Source: Pararhizobium sp. IMCC3301
Lineage (GTDB): Bacteria > Pseudomonadota > Alphaproteobacteria > Rhizobiales > GCA-2746425
NCBI RefSeq assembly: GCF_030758315.1
Contig: NZ_CP132336.1
Span: 3,129,001-3,193,000, forward strand
Length of the DNA stretch: 64,000 nt
Direction of reading: 5' to 3'
Under the pieces are notes generated by a model. It did no database searches and had not been told where the DNA came from. It saw only the letters and a list, made by a program, of their open reading frames with translations. Of this stretch, positions 44,562 through 53,006 are shown in pieces (within the stretch, counting starts at the first letter, position 1; every line of letters begins with the position of its first letter). Made by a program: the position numbers and the translations under genes.

Positions 44562-44759
44562 AATTGGTATATTATTATCGGGTTGAACTTCGCAGTGGCA
44601 AGCGATATTTTGGAAATGCCAATTCAAATCGCTTGATAAACCCAGTTGTGAAAGTTTGAATATGAGCGCCAATCTGGTCCTGAGTCGCGAATTGGTATAT
44701 AATTTACCGGCCAAATTTGTGAATAACTTGCCAGAATCAGAATAAAAACTATACCAATT
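44562..44759. promoter_or_regulatory. Three AATTGGTATA sites between the SBP and GntR genes (probable GntR operators)
   Basis: The decamer AATTGGTATA occurs at 44562-44571 and 44690-44699, and inverted (TATACCAATT) at 44750-44759. The second site continues to GGTATATAATTTACC, a GGTA-N7-TACC palindrome. Repeated short sites in the shared promoter region of a GntR/UTRA regulator and its divergent transporter operon are best explained as its binding sites. The third site adjoins the regulator's own start, suggesting autoregulation. Confidence 0.6.
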
Positions 44760-44778
44760 GCAGTTGAGACAGACCAAA

Positions 44779-45597
44779 ATGCTGGAAACTCCCGCGTCGA
44801 AAAATAATAAAAGCAAAAGCCGCGGCGCGGTCGAAAAGCGTGCCGAAGCGATGTTGCGGCAATTGGTGCGCAACATGGGAATGTCGCCGGGGGATCGCAT
44901 TCCCTCCGAGCGACAACTGGCCGAGCGGTTTGAAATTTCCCGCATGACCGTGCGCAAGGCGCTCGAACGACTTGTTGAAATGGGAAGTCTGGAGCGACGC
45001 AGCACAGCGGGGACATTCATTCCTGAACTGAGCGTCACCCGGCCGCTGTCAAAAAGAGTCTCCACCTCGATATCTGAAGTTGTCGCACAGCGTGGACACG
45101 AAGCCGGGTCAAGACTTCTGTTTTTTGAGATGGCCCAGGCCGATGCAAATGTCGAACGTCGGCTGCATTTGGAAGAGGGCACGCCGGTCATCGTGATCAA
45201 GCGCCTGCGCCTGTCAGATGGAAAACCGTTTTGCGTCGAAACCTCCTACCTGCCTTCCAGTCTGGTGCCGGGTCTGATTGCGGCGGACCTGATTGATACA
45301 CCGTCGCTTTACGCCCTGTTGCGCGACAGATTCGGCCTGACCTTCGAAAAATCGGATTTTCACATCTCGGTGGCGCCTGTCCCCGAGGTCGAAGCCAGCC
45401 TTTTGGAATTGCCGCCGGATGAAGCCGGCCTGCTGTTGCGCTCAGTTGTCTATGACGTCAATGATCGTCCGGTTGAGAGCCTGATTTCCTGGAACCATCC
45501 GGACCGCGTCGCCTTTGAATCTCTCAACGACGGCAATTCAATTGAAAGCATTTACACAGACTGGACCCGCGCCCCGATTGACGATGGGTTGCAATAG
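44779..45597 (+). CDS. GntR-family (HutC/FrlR-type) transcriptional regulator with UTRA domain
   Basis: Regulator of 272 residues. The N-terminal winged helix-turn-helix contains ERQLAERFEISRMTVRKALERL, and the C-terminal UTRA ligand-binding domain shows VIVIKRLRLSDGKPFCVETSYLP. FrlR, the fructosamine operon regulator of Bacillus, belongs to the same subfamily. The ATG at 44779 was preferred over a TTG at 44758. It is divergent from the transporter operon and its stop lies two bases from the stop of the convergent FAD oxidoreductase. The effector is probably a phosphorylated sugar amine. Confidence 0.88.
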   Translation: MLETPASKNNKSKSRGAVEKRAEAMLRQLVRNMGMSPGDRIPSERQLAERFEISRMTVRKALERLVEMGSLERRSTAGTFIPELSVTRPLSKRVSTSISEVVAQRGHEAGSRLLFFEMAQADANVERRLHLEEGTPVIVIKRLRLSDGKPFCVETSYLPSSLVPGLIAADLIDTPSLYALLRDRFGLTFEKSDFHISVAPVPEVEASLLELPPDEAGLLLRSVVYDVNDRPVESLISWNHPDRVAFESLNDGNSIESIYTDWTRAPIDDGLQ

Positions 45598-45598
45598 A

Positions 45599-46729
45599 TC
45601 ATGTATTGAAACGTTCGGGTCGAAAATGTTGCAGCATGGGATGGCGTATGCCGTAAGCGATTTCTTCGCCAAGCAATTCGCCAGCGATCAGACCCTGTGT
45701 TGCTCCGCTATGGCTGAAGGCGATAAAGCATCCCGGCAAGGCTTGCACCTGGCCGAACACCGGGTCGCCATCGCCGGGAATGGGTTTCGGTCCGATATGA
45801 ATGGCTGCGACCTCCAGCTCGGGCACCGGGTCAAGAACTTTGCGAGCGGCATCAAGCATTCCCTGAACCGTCTCGGGCTTTGCTTCAAAACTCCCGTCCT
45901 CGTGAACCACCACTTCTTCCTCCGACCATGCCGAATCCATAAAGAAGGCCCCGTTCAAGGCGGGACGGATTGCAATACGCGGCGTGTTGAGCACGGCGCG
46001 CAGCGGATGGCTAACTGGCTTGGTTTCGACCAGCAGCGCAATGGGTGTATCATCGCCGATATGCACACCATGCGGTGCCAGAATGGCAGGGCCGGAAGCA
46101 CCGGCAGCCACCAGCACCGCATCCGCCCTGTAGCTTTGGCCAGCAGCTGTCGCGGCCCCTGTGGCCCGTCCATTTTCCACAATCAGCTCAGCCTGTCCCT
46201 CATTGGTAATGATCGTGCCACCGGCTTTTGTGATGTCTGCGGCCAGAATTTGAATGAGCGTCGGCAAATCAACCCAGCCTTCGCCCGGATTCAAAATGGC
46301 ACCCTGCGCCGTCACCGCTTTGCCGGCAACGCCGGCAACACGAGCGGAGACCTCTTGTGGGGATAGTAATTCCGCCTCATATCCAAGCTCGCGTTCATAA
46401 CGGTAAATCTGCGCTATTTCATTGGCGCTATCATCAGCATCCCATGTCAGGCCCCCGTCGAATTTCAGCCAATTTACCCCAGGGTTCCGACTGGCAAGAC
46501 TGCGATAGCGCTCCATGCCGGCCTGCCGGATTGCGTGGTAGGGAGGCGAGCGCCGCCGCGCCGAATTGAGCCAGGCCAGCGAGCGGCCGGAGGCACCGGT
46601 TCCAAGCGGCCCGTCATTGAGCAGCGTTACGCGAACCCCCATCCGCACCAGTTGCGCGGCCGTCGAAACTCCAAAAATTCCTCCGCCGATAATGATGGCT
46701 GTTTCAATTTCAGGTTTTTGGTGTTGCAC
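45599..46729 (-). CDS. FAD-dependent oxidoreductase, DAO/DadA family (second in the cluster)
   Basis: Flavoprotein of 376 residues. The FAD-binding motif AIIIGGGIFGVSTAAQLVRMG is at the very N-terminus, followed by GASGRSLAWLNSARR, and the C-terminal FSHSGATQGLIAGELLG completes the site; this is the D-amino-acid oxidase/sarcosine oxidase fold. The GTG start at 46729 has AGGAGTGA upstream. It is convergent with the GntR gene and next to the deaminase pseudogene. It may serve the amine or amino acid freed from the fructosamine, but no direct evidence exists. Confidence 0.82.
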   Translation of the reverse strand: MQHQKPEIETAIIIGGGIFGVSTAAQLVRMGVRVTLLNDGPLGTGASGRSLAWLNSARRRSPPYHAIRQAGMERYRSLASRNPGVNWLKFDGGLTWDADDSANEIAQIYRYERELGYEAELLSPQEVSARVAGVAGKAVTAQGAILNPGEGWVDLPTLIQILAADITKAGGTIITNEGQAELIVENGRATGAATAAGQSYRADAVLVAAGASGPAILAPHGVHIGDDTPIALLVETKPVSHPLRAVLNTPRIAIRPALNGAFFMDSAWSEEEVVVHEDGSFEAKPETVQGMLDAARKVLDPVPELEVAAIHIGPKPIPGDGDPVFGQVQALPGCFIAFSHSGATQGLIAGELLGEEIAYGIRHPMLQHFRPERFNT

Positions 46730-46843
46730 ATTTCACTCCTGCTGAATCGGCACCGGCTTTCCATGTTTGTAAGCCCAAATCCGACGGATTTCCAAGAGCA
46801 CAATTTTAAAAAAAAACAGCAAAGGAGAGTGGCACGTAAAGTC

Positions 46844-47071
46844 CGGCCCAGATGACCAGCCCGGCAAAGATGCATCATTGCTTCGACATGGTCACCAACC
46901 AGAACGCCGCGATCATGCATCTGGAGAATTACGGACTGCAAGTCGGCAAAAAAGGCGAGCCTTGTGGTGCTGGATGCCGGCAACCCGATTGAGGCGATCC
47001 GCCTGCGCCCCGACCGCCTGCTGGTGATGGCCAAACGCAAGGTGGTTGCCCATCGCGACCGTTGCGGGTGA
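46844..47071 (+). pseudogene. Cytosine deaminase-like gene, 3' fragment with frameshift (L2)
   Basis: Copy of the last quarter of the amidohydrolase gene at 32555-33835. It begins at about the QMTSPA codons, reads through NQNAAIM and YGLQVGKK, then carries one extra base after the lysine codons (near 46950), which shifts the frame; similarity continues in the new frame to a TGA at 47069-47071. There is no 5' part. It cannot encode a working enzyme. It and the following bases up to about 47125 repeat the left boundary of island 1, so it marks the left boundary of island 2. Confidence 0.85.
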
Positions 47072-47298
47072 ATAGGCGGCATAAGACGCCTTAGGCGCTA
47101 GACCTTGGGTGCAGTGGGTGCGAGTGTTGGTGGCGGGCTTTTGCTGGCGTTCGTGTCATTCTGTGCGCCGTACTCCGGCTTTCCCGAAAGCGGCCATTCG
47201 AGCTAGGCTGCAGCACCTTTTGCTGATCACCAAACTGAAACCTAGACAAAGTTATCCGGCAATCCCAATCTAAATGAAGCAACGAACAGTTTTGGGTA
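47072..47298. other. Left flank of island 2
   Basis: Non-coding stretch. The first 50 bases (ACGCCTTAGGCGCTAGACC...GGTGCG) match the region after the intact deaminase gene; the rest has no recognised feature and leads into the GIY-YIG gene. Confidence 0.5.
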
Positions 47299-48117
47299 AT
47301 GATGAAAAGCAGTGCTTTGTTTCACCTTTGGCAGCGTCAGATCTTCTTACGGAACTGGCACGAGGAGTTTGAATTCCTCCTCTCGCTACGTGGTTATTCA
47401 TCAGGCATATACCTCATAGCCTGTGCCGGAGAGATCGTTTACGTTGGGCAGTCTTGGGACCTTGCCAGGCGTTCAATCGAGAGCTTGGGCAATCACTATC
47501 ACAGAATAGCTGACACCTCGCTGCCTTGGTCTATCGCCTTTGCACCCTGCCGACCGAATGAGATGGATGAGCGCGAGAGTACAGCGATCCGCAGCTATGC
47601 TCCCGGTTTCAACACTTCGATTCCGAGTGTGGCCAAGAGCCAGTCCCGTATGCCCGAAGTTGTCGGGGTTGCGGCGGTATTCCAAGATCAAGAAGGCCCC
47701 TGCGGGGCTTTCGCCCCGGAAAACCTGAAGCTTCAAATAGAGGAGGCCGAAGCAAACCCAGAGCCACCTTGGAAGGCAAAAAAGAAACGGCGACAGCCTA
47801 TTAGGCCGGAAACTCCACACATAGACATACAAATTCCACCCGTCGAATGGTCCCAAGAGGATTCAGAAGAACTGGTGCTAGCCTATGGCGTTTCGCTGAG
47901 CGAGCCGCTGCGCTTCAAGATAAACCTTTGCGACGACGGGTCGGTTGTCAGCAGAGACGGAGAATGTATCGGCACGTGGGAAATGGACGAAAATGCGCAT
48001 CCCTCCTTCTATCCTGAGGGCGCGTCGGAGCTTCTTTTCTATGACGTGTTCTTGGGGCGGCTTTGTCAGAGGATCACAGAGTGGCACGAGACCAACTCCG
48101 ACGAAGCAATTGGGTAG
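47299..48117 (+). CDS. GIY-YIG domain protein with long C-terminal extension, island 2
   Basis: Protein of 272 residues. The N-terminal 110 residues form a GIY-YIG nuclease-like domain: GIY at 36-38, YVG at 48-50, then QSWDLARRS with the arginine, a glutamate in ERESTAIRSY, and the asparagine in PGFNTSIP. A charged, lysine-rich linker (about 165-180) leads to an unrecognised C-terminal region of 90 residues. It is much larger than, and not closely related to, the small GIY-YIG protein near ureA. It is the first gene of island 2 and could be a DNA-targeting factor of that island. Start ATG at 47299 is followed closely by a second ATG. Confidence 0.7.
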   Translation: MMKSSALFHLWQRQIFLRNWHEEFEFLLSLRGYSSGIYLIACAGEIVYVGQSWDLARRSIESLGNHYHRIADTSLPWSIAFAPCRPNEMDERESTAIRSYAPGFNTSIPSVAKSQSRMPEVVGVAAVFQDQEGPCGAFAPENLKLQIEEAEANPEPPWKAKKKRRQPIRPETPHIDIQIPPVEWSQEDSEELVLAYGVSLSEPLRFKINLCDDGSVVSRDGECIGTWEMDENAHPSFYPEGASELLFYDVFLGRLCQRITEWHETNSDEAIG

Positions 48118-48378
48118 CTTAACGGCCCTGAGCAGACCTAGGCCGGCTTAAGTTATGCTGCAGCCAGCTTTCACCTTTCCGTCATACATTTATCGTGCTG
48201 TGTTTGATTTAATTCAGCATAGATTTGTGGGGCGATTTGCCGCTGCATTATCGGTGATTCATGCTAGCAGCAGTCAACGGATATTAGCGGAAGTTTCCAG
48301 TCCAACTCCTTCGAGGCACGTTTCCTTTTCTAAGCCCCGGTGCTACGTTTTCTCTCTAATGTTCGACGAGGGGTCAGA

Positions 48379-49092
48379 ATGGTTTCAGCTCATTATTCTA
48401 GTATTTTGGCTCGAAGCCAAACGGCACTGGATGATTTGGCAAACGATGTGGAAAGACTAACAACTTTCACCGTAGCGCACACCGACATTGCTGATATAGA
48501 CCTTCTTGACAAATTGGTGGCCGGCAAGACGGAAGCCTCCATGTTCAGATTAGCCCGAGTTGAATACCAGCACGCGCTCTACTCTGCCTCAATCGCACAG
48601 TACCGTCAGGCACACATTAGTCTTCGGCTATTTTTTGAATTATCCCTTTGCAGTGTTCTATTTTCGGCGCACGAGATTGATATGCGCCTTTGGCTTCAGG
48701 ACAAGAAAGATTCGATATGGGGCGTAACAATTTGTCCGGACAATGGTGTTTTTTCGAAGCACTTTGTTGGTGCCTTTTTTGAGGGATTGAAGGAGTATTG
48801 CGACCAATATCAAACCCTTGCAACGAAGCTTTATCGAGAATGCTCCGAGTTCGTCCATGGAAATCGTAATTCATATGAAGGACTTGATACCCAGATTACC
48901 TACAACGCAAAAATTCTCGAAGCTTGGCTGGATCGTGCAGATACAGCAAGGCGCATTGTGAAGTTTGCATTTCTTTGTCGTTATATCAACGACGCTACGG
49001 ACGAAGTTAGAGACGAGATTGAGGCTTTAGCAATTGAAGAATTTGGAGATTTCGTTCCGATACAAGCTATTTTTGAGAAAGAGCCCCAATGA
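48379..49092 (+). CDS. Uncharacterised helical protein with a HEPN-like R-x6-H motif, island 2
   Basis: Protein of 237 residues, predicted mostly helical and not matched to a named family. The segment YRECSEFVHG (R153, H160) has the R-x4-6-H spacing of HEPN ribonucleases, a common toxin component of defence systems. An N-terminal region (about 15-60) looks like a coiled coil. The ATG at 48379 lies behind GAGGGGTCAGA; an in-frame ATG at 48340 is possible. Its stop overlaps the ATPase start by four bases (ATGA), so the two are a unit. Base composition is clearly more AT-rich than the chromosome around it. A nuclease role is inference. Confidence 0.55.
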   Translation: MVSAHYSSILARSQTALDDLANDVERLTTFTVAHTDIADIDLLDKLVAGKTEASMFRLARVEYQHALYSASIAQYRQAHISLRLFFELSLCSVLFSAHEIDMRLWLQDKKDSIWGVTICPDNGVFSKHFVGAFFEGLKEYCDQYQTLATKLYRECSEFVHGNRNSYEGLDTQITYNAKILEAWLDRADTARRIVKFAFLCRYINDATDEVRDEIEALAIEEFGDFVPIQAIFEKEPQ

Positions 49093-49847
49093 GTGATTTC
49101 TTTTATAGAACGGAAGACATTGGACCGTCCGACATACTGAATTATTTTGTAGAGACTGAAGAAGATCGATCAGCAATTGATCAGCTTAAGGGGCGAAACC
49201 CGACTATTCTTATCGGAAGTCGCGGTGTCGGAAAGTCTTTTCTTATGCGCGTAGCCGAACAGGAACTGGCTGCGGAATACAGTTCCTCTAGAGTGGTTCC
49301 AGTTTACGTCACCTTTGTCAGTAGTTCTTTGCTTAGGACTGGAGATCCGGATCAATTCCGGCATTGGATGCTCGCAAGGATTTGTCGGGCCGTTTTGCGC
49401 AAAATCTCAAAGATGGGCCTGCTGGCGAATATGTCGAGTAGTGCAAACGTACTCGCCGGACTACCCGCCGGGCATATAGATCTAGATGGACTAGAGAAAC
49501 TTATAATATCCTACGAGGAGTCTTGGAAAAACCCTAACGATAACGTTGATAGCAGTAATATTCCTGATATCGAAGAGTTGAAGGATGCGCTTGAAGACCT
49601 AGCAGAAGAGCTCCACATCAAAAGGTTTGCCTTGTTGATGGACGAAGCCGCCCATATATTTTTGCCTACTCAGCAAAGGCAGTTCTTTACGCTCTTTCGC
49701 GATCTTCGAAGTCATTGCGTAACCTGCAACGCCGCAGTTTACCCGGGTGTGACAAGCTATGGCGATACCTTCCAGCCGACCCATGATGCCACAATGGTTT
49801 CGATTAATCGCGATATTAGAGCCCGACTCAAAATTAATACGCATTGA
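49089..49847 (+). pseudogene. P-loop ATPase, N-terminal part, interrupted by IS5-family element
   Basis: First 246 or so residues of a P-loop ATPase. Walker A GSRGVGKS is at 43-50, with the preceding DILNYFVET segment typical of ORC/AAA-like ATPases in defence loci; a Walker B-like ALLMDE lies at 181-186. The reading frame ends at a TGA contributed by the terminal repeat of the IS element. The remainder of the gene continues in frame at 50728-51633. Without the insertion the protein would be about 547-553 residues. The gene is coupled to the HEPN-like gene upstream. Confidence 0.8.
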
Positions 49848-50727
49848 TTTCAAGTCCTTGCGATAAGGCGGGTGGTGCGCCGGATGGATGCGATGAGCAG
49901 CCACGCTTCGGAAGATGCTACGGTTGCCTCCCAGTCTTTTGCCAAGCGACGACATCTTCCAAGCCAGGCAAATGTGCGCTCGACAACCCAGCGCCTTGCA
50001 ATAACAACAAATCCTTTTGCACCATCGGGGCGTTTGACGATCTCGATGGTCGGCCCATCCATGTTTTGAAGAACAGTTTTCAGCTTTTGCCCAGCATAAC
50101 CGCCATCTGCAAACAGATGGGCAAGGCTGGGGAAGCTCTCTTTCGTGTATGCGATGGCGTCCGGTGCGCCATCCCTGTCCTGTATATCGGCGGTGTGCGT
50201 GATCGCGCCCAGCATATTGCCTTGTGTATCAGTGAGGATGTGACGCTTGCGGCCTGTGATCTTCTTGCCCGCATCAAAGCCGCGCGGGCCGCCGCTTTCC
50301 GTGGTTTTCACGCTTTGGCTGTCGATCACACCCGCTGTCGGCTCTGCCGCGCGGCCGGCCAAAAGGCGCGCGGACATGACCAGCGTTTCGTTGATGATGT
50401 CGAGCAGGCCGCTGTCGCGTAATCGGTAGAAATAGTGCTGGACCGTTGTGAAGGGCGGGAAGTCTTTTGGCAGCATCGCCCACTGGCAGCCCGACGCCGC
50501 TATATACTGGATCGCGTTCCATATCTCGCGCATCGGCCATTTGCGCGGTCGACCGACCTTGCTCGGCGCAGGCATGAACGGCACGATCAACGCCCATTCC
50601 TCGTCCGTACAATCGCTTGCATAGCGCAAGTATCTGCGGTCATATTGCTTCCGAGTGATTTCAGTCCAAGCCATCCGATCCTCCATTGTCTTTGCAAACA
50701 ACAGAGAATCACAACTTGCTGAAATCA
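49845..50727 (-). mobile_element. IS5-family insertion sequence within the island 2 ATPase gene
   Basis: Element of about 883 bases carrying one transposase gene on the minus strand. Both ends show the inverted octamer TGATTTCA (49845-49852 and, complemented, 50720-50727), with weaker matches further inward (TTG-GAT). Removing it rejoins the two ATPase halves in frame. The target duplication is not clear: CTCAA occurs at 49827-49831 and at 50728-50732, which would leave 13 extra bases at the left end. Confidence 0.8.
49850..50686 (-). CDS. IS5-family transposase
   Basis: DDE transposase of about 278 residues. N-terminal CTDEEWALIVPFMP and GRPRKWPMREIWNAIQYI are typical of IS5-family proteins of the ISL2/IS427 type. 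Catalytic residues are the aspartate in GVIDSQSVKT, the aspartate in FADGGYAGQKL and the glutamate in RRWVVERTFAWLGR. The start is taken at the ATG at 50686; a second in-frame ATG at 50674 is equally likely. The frame is intact, so the element may be active. It is transcribed against the interrupted ATPase gene. Confidence 0.88.
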   Translation of the reverse strand: MEDRMAWTEITRKQYDRRYLRYASDCTDEEWALIVPFMPAPSKVGRPRKWPMREIWNAIQYIAASGCQWAMLPKDFPPFTTVQHYFYRLRDSGLLDIINETLVMSARLLAGRAAEPTAGVIDSQSVKTTESGGPRGFDAGKKITGRKRHILTDTQGNMLGAITHTADIQDRDGAPDAIAYTKESFPSLAHLFADGGYAGQKLKTVLQNMDGPTIEIVKRPDGAKGFVVIARRWVVERTFAWLGRCRRLAKDWEATVASSEAWLLIASIRRTTRLIART

Positions 50728-51633
50728 CTCAACATAATTTTCGGTTGGCCTCTTAGCTCCGAAGGTTATGTCGCGAGCATGAGAAAAATCGTAGAGAAGC
50801 AGGCTGATTCGGGGCTTCTGAAGAGTATTTCCAAAAATGGCAAAAACTTCGCGATCTTGGCCTACGCTGCTACAGGAAATCCACGAATTCTGTTGAAAAC
50901 CGTTTTCGATGCGCAGAAAATGTCTTCAACTGAAATCAATACGGTAGTTCGGGAATTCTATCGAGGAGGTATATGGGCTGAACACTCTTCTTTATCAGAG
51001 AAATACTTGGGCCACAAATCCGTGATCGATTGGGGTCGCAATTTTTTAGAAGATGTTGTTCTACCTGAATTAAAACAAAAAAATGACGATTATCTTGAAC
51101 GAGAAAAAAACTCCACTGCATATATTTGGATACATAGAGACGCACCAGAAATCATAAAGGAGGCCCTTCGGATTCTTTGCTATACAGGTGTTCTTGCTGA
51201 ACATTCCGGGGGGATACGAGCGACCCGTAGTGAGGTTGGTAAAAGATACACTGTTAATTTGGGGTGTCTATTTGCGCTTGAAACAACGCCAGCGACGACC
51301 GCTTTCAATATCGCCAACACACTTACACCGAAACGGATGTCTGAATATGGAGCAAATCATTCTTCGTTTTTTCCGCTGATTGATCAGAAAGTGGATTTAT
51401 CTAAAATCCAAGAGGGTTTTGATCTAGAAGAACAATTATCTAAAGCAAATACAGTTCTAGACATCACCCCTTGGCAGAGGTCAAAGTTAGACGATCTGGA
51501 TCTCAAGACAGTTGGGGATGTGCTTGCTGCCACTGAAGACAAGCTCAAGGAAGCGTCATATGTAGGTGACGTACGCGCTCGAAGGATGCGAAACGCCGCA
51601 ATTGCTTCGGTGCTCGAATATTTATCAGGTTAG
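50728..51633 (+). pseudogene. P-loop ATPase, C-terminal part, displaced by IS5-family element
   Basis: Continuation of the ATPase from 49089-49847. It contains the GNPRILLKTVFDAQK segment typical of the lid region of AAA-type ATPases, a winged-helix-like stretch, and a C-terminal helix-hairpin-helix (LDLKTVGDVLAATEDKL, then YVGDVRARRMRNAA) that could bind DNA. There is no start codon with a ribosome binding site at the new 5' end; the ATG at 50686 lies inside the IS. The interruption most likely inactivates the protein. Codon use is AT-rich like the rest of island 2. Confidence 0.78.
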
Positions 51634-51742
51634 ACTGGTTTGCGAAAACTCAGCGTTTGCTTTCGCAATGGCTTGTCAGGTTTTGATGTGCTCAGGCCTT
51701 TTCCGTGCTATCGCGGCGAACGCCTCCTTCCCGCATATATTG

Positions 51743-51855
51743 TCGGTTGAAGGGCTGGCACCGGGTCGTGAACCGCTGCGACAGGTGTCCTGTTCCAGTC
51801 CTGTCTGCCATTGCCCCCGCGGCAACAAAAGTGTTTTGGTCATGGGCTCGGAACC
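51743..51855. repeat. Duplicated segment R2: flank after the full alcohol dehydrogenase gene
   Basis: Right boundary of island 2. GGTTGAAGGGCTGGC and CCGCTGCGACAGGTGTCC, followed by GTTCCAGTCCTGTCTGCCAT, match 36553-36663 beside the dehydrogenase remnant. The 110 bases before it (51634-51742) have no recognised gene. Confidence 0.72.
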
Positions 51856-53001
51856 TTAAAAACACGCCTCAAACAACGCCCGCGTATTCTCAACATTCAT
51901 CTCAACCGGATTGCCGCCAACGCTGGGGTCCTCCAGCGCCATCGCCGTCAGCCGCTCCAGATCGGGATTTTTCACCCCAAGCGCTGTCAGATTGGCGGGA
52001 ATGCCAAGCGCCGCATTCAACTCGCCGACAAATTCGTAAAATTCGTCAAAGTTGGTGCCGATGCCCAGATAGGCGGCGGCGCGTCCAAGGCGTTCTTCCA
52101 CAGCGGCGCGGTTGAAAGTCAGCACCGGCTGCATCACCACTGCATTAGTGGTGCCATGATGGGTGTGATAGATCGCGCCGATGGGGTGGGAGATGGCATG
52201 GATCGCGCCCAGGCCCTTTTGAAACGCGGTGGCACCCATCGCTGCCGCGCTCATCATGTTGGCGCGGGCTTCCAGATCGGTGCCGTCCTGCCAGGCGCGC
52301 AGCAGATTATCTTTCACCAGCCGCATGCCTTCCAGCGCGATGCCCTGGGACATGGGGTGGTAATGCGGCGAACAATAGGCTTCCAGGCAATGCGCAAAGG
52401 CGTCCATGCCGGTGCCGGCGGTAATCATTTTCGGCATGCCGACGGTCAGTTCAGGATCGCAGATCACGATGGAGGGCAGGATCTTCGGGTGAAAAATGAT
52501 CTTTTTCATTTCCGTTTGCGAATTCGTCAGAACCCCGGCGCGGCCGACTTCCGATCCGGTTCCCGCTGTCGTCGGCACCGCTATGATGGGCTGAATGGCA
52601 TCCGCATCGGCGCGGGTCCACCAGTCGCCAACATCTTCCAGATCCCACACCGAGATCGACTGGCCTGCCATCAGCGCAACCAGCTTGCCCAGATCAAGCC
52701 CCGAGCCGCCGCCAAAGGCGATGATGCCGTCATGACCGCCCGCCTTGAACGCCTTGATGCCATCGGCAAGATTGTGCTCATCGGGATTGGGATCAACATC
52801 ACTGAACAGGCCGCGCCCAAGCCCGGCATCTTGCATAAGCTCCAGCGTCGCAGCGGTAATCGGCAGGCTTGCCAGCCCCTTGTCGGTGACCAGCAGCGGC
52901 TTTTTCATACCGGTTGCCTTGCAGGCATCGGCCAGTTCCTTGATGCGCCCGGCACCGAAGCGAATGGCGGTGGGGTAGCTCCAGTTGGCTTTGGCAACCA
53001 T
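51856..53001 (-). CDS. Iron-containing alcohol dehydrogenase
   Basis: Group III iron-dependent alcohol dehydrogenase of 381 residues. The nucleotide-binding GGGSGLDLGK is at about residue 95; metal ligands are the aspartate and first histidine in GTGMDAFAHCLEAY and the histidines in HAISHPIG and HTHHGTTNAV. The ATG at 53001 begins MVAKANWSYP; the longer frame to 53205 overlaps the aldehyde dehydrogenase gene and is ignored. It ends the minus-strand operon 51856-56635 and could interconvert an alcohol and the aldehyde used by its neighbour. Its 3' third is duplicated at 36664-37098. Confidence 0.9.
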   Translation of the reverse strand: MVAKANWSYPTAIRFGAGRIKELADACKATGMKKPLLVTDKGLASLPITAATLELMQDAGLGRGLFSDVDPNPDEHNLADGIKAFKAGGHDGIIAFGGGSGLDLGKLVALMAGQSISVWDLEDVGDWWTRADADAIQPIIAVPTTAGTGSEVGRAGVLTNSQTEMKKIIFHPKILPSIVICDPELTVGMPKMITAGTGMDAFAHCLEAYCSPHYHPMSQGIALEGMRLVKDNLLRAWQDGTDLEARANMMSAAAMGATAFQKGLGAIHAISHPIGAIYHTHHGTTNAVVMQPVLTFNRAAVEERLGRAAAYLGIGTNFDEFYEFVGELNAALGIPANLTALGVKNPDLERLTAMALEDPSVGGNPVEMNVENTRALFEACF

Positions 53002-53006
53002 GAGGG

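Noticed and set aside
48155-48460. 101-codon plus-strand frame upstream of the HEPN-like gene
   Set aside because: Overlaps the start of the next gene in another frame and shows no coding character or ribosome binding site.
49827-50732. CTCAA as 5-base target duplication of the IS5-family element
   Set aside because: Would leave 13 bases outside the left inverted repeat, and IS5-family duplications are usually shorter; kept only as a possibility in the element's description.
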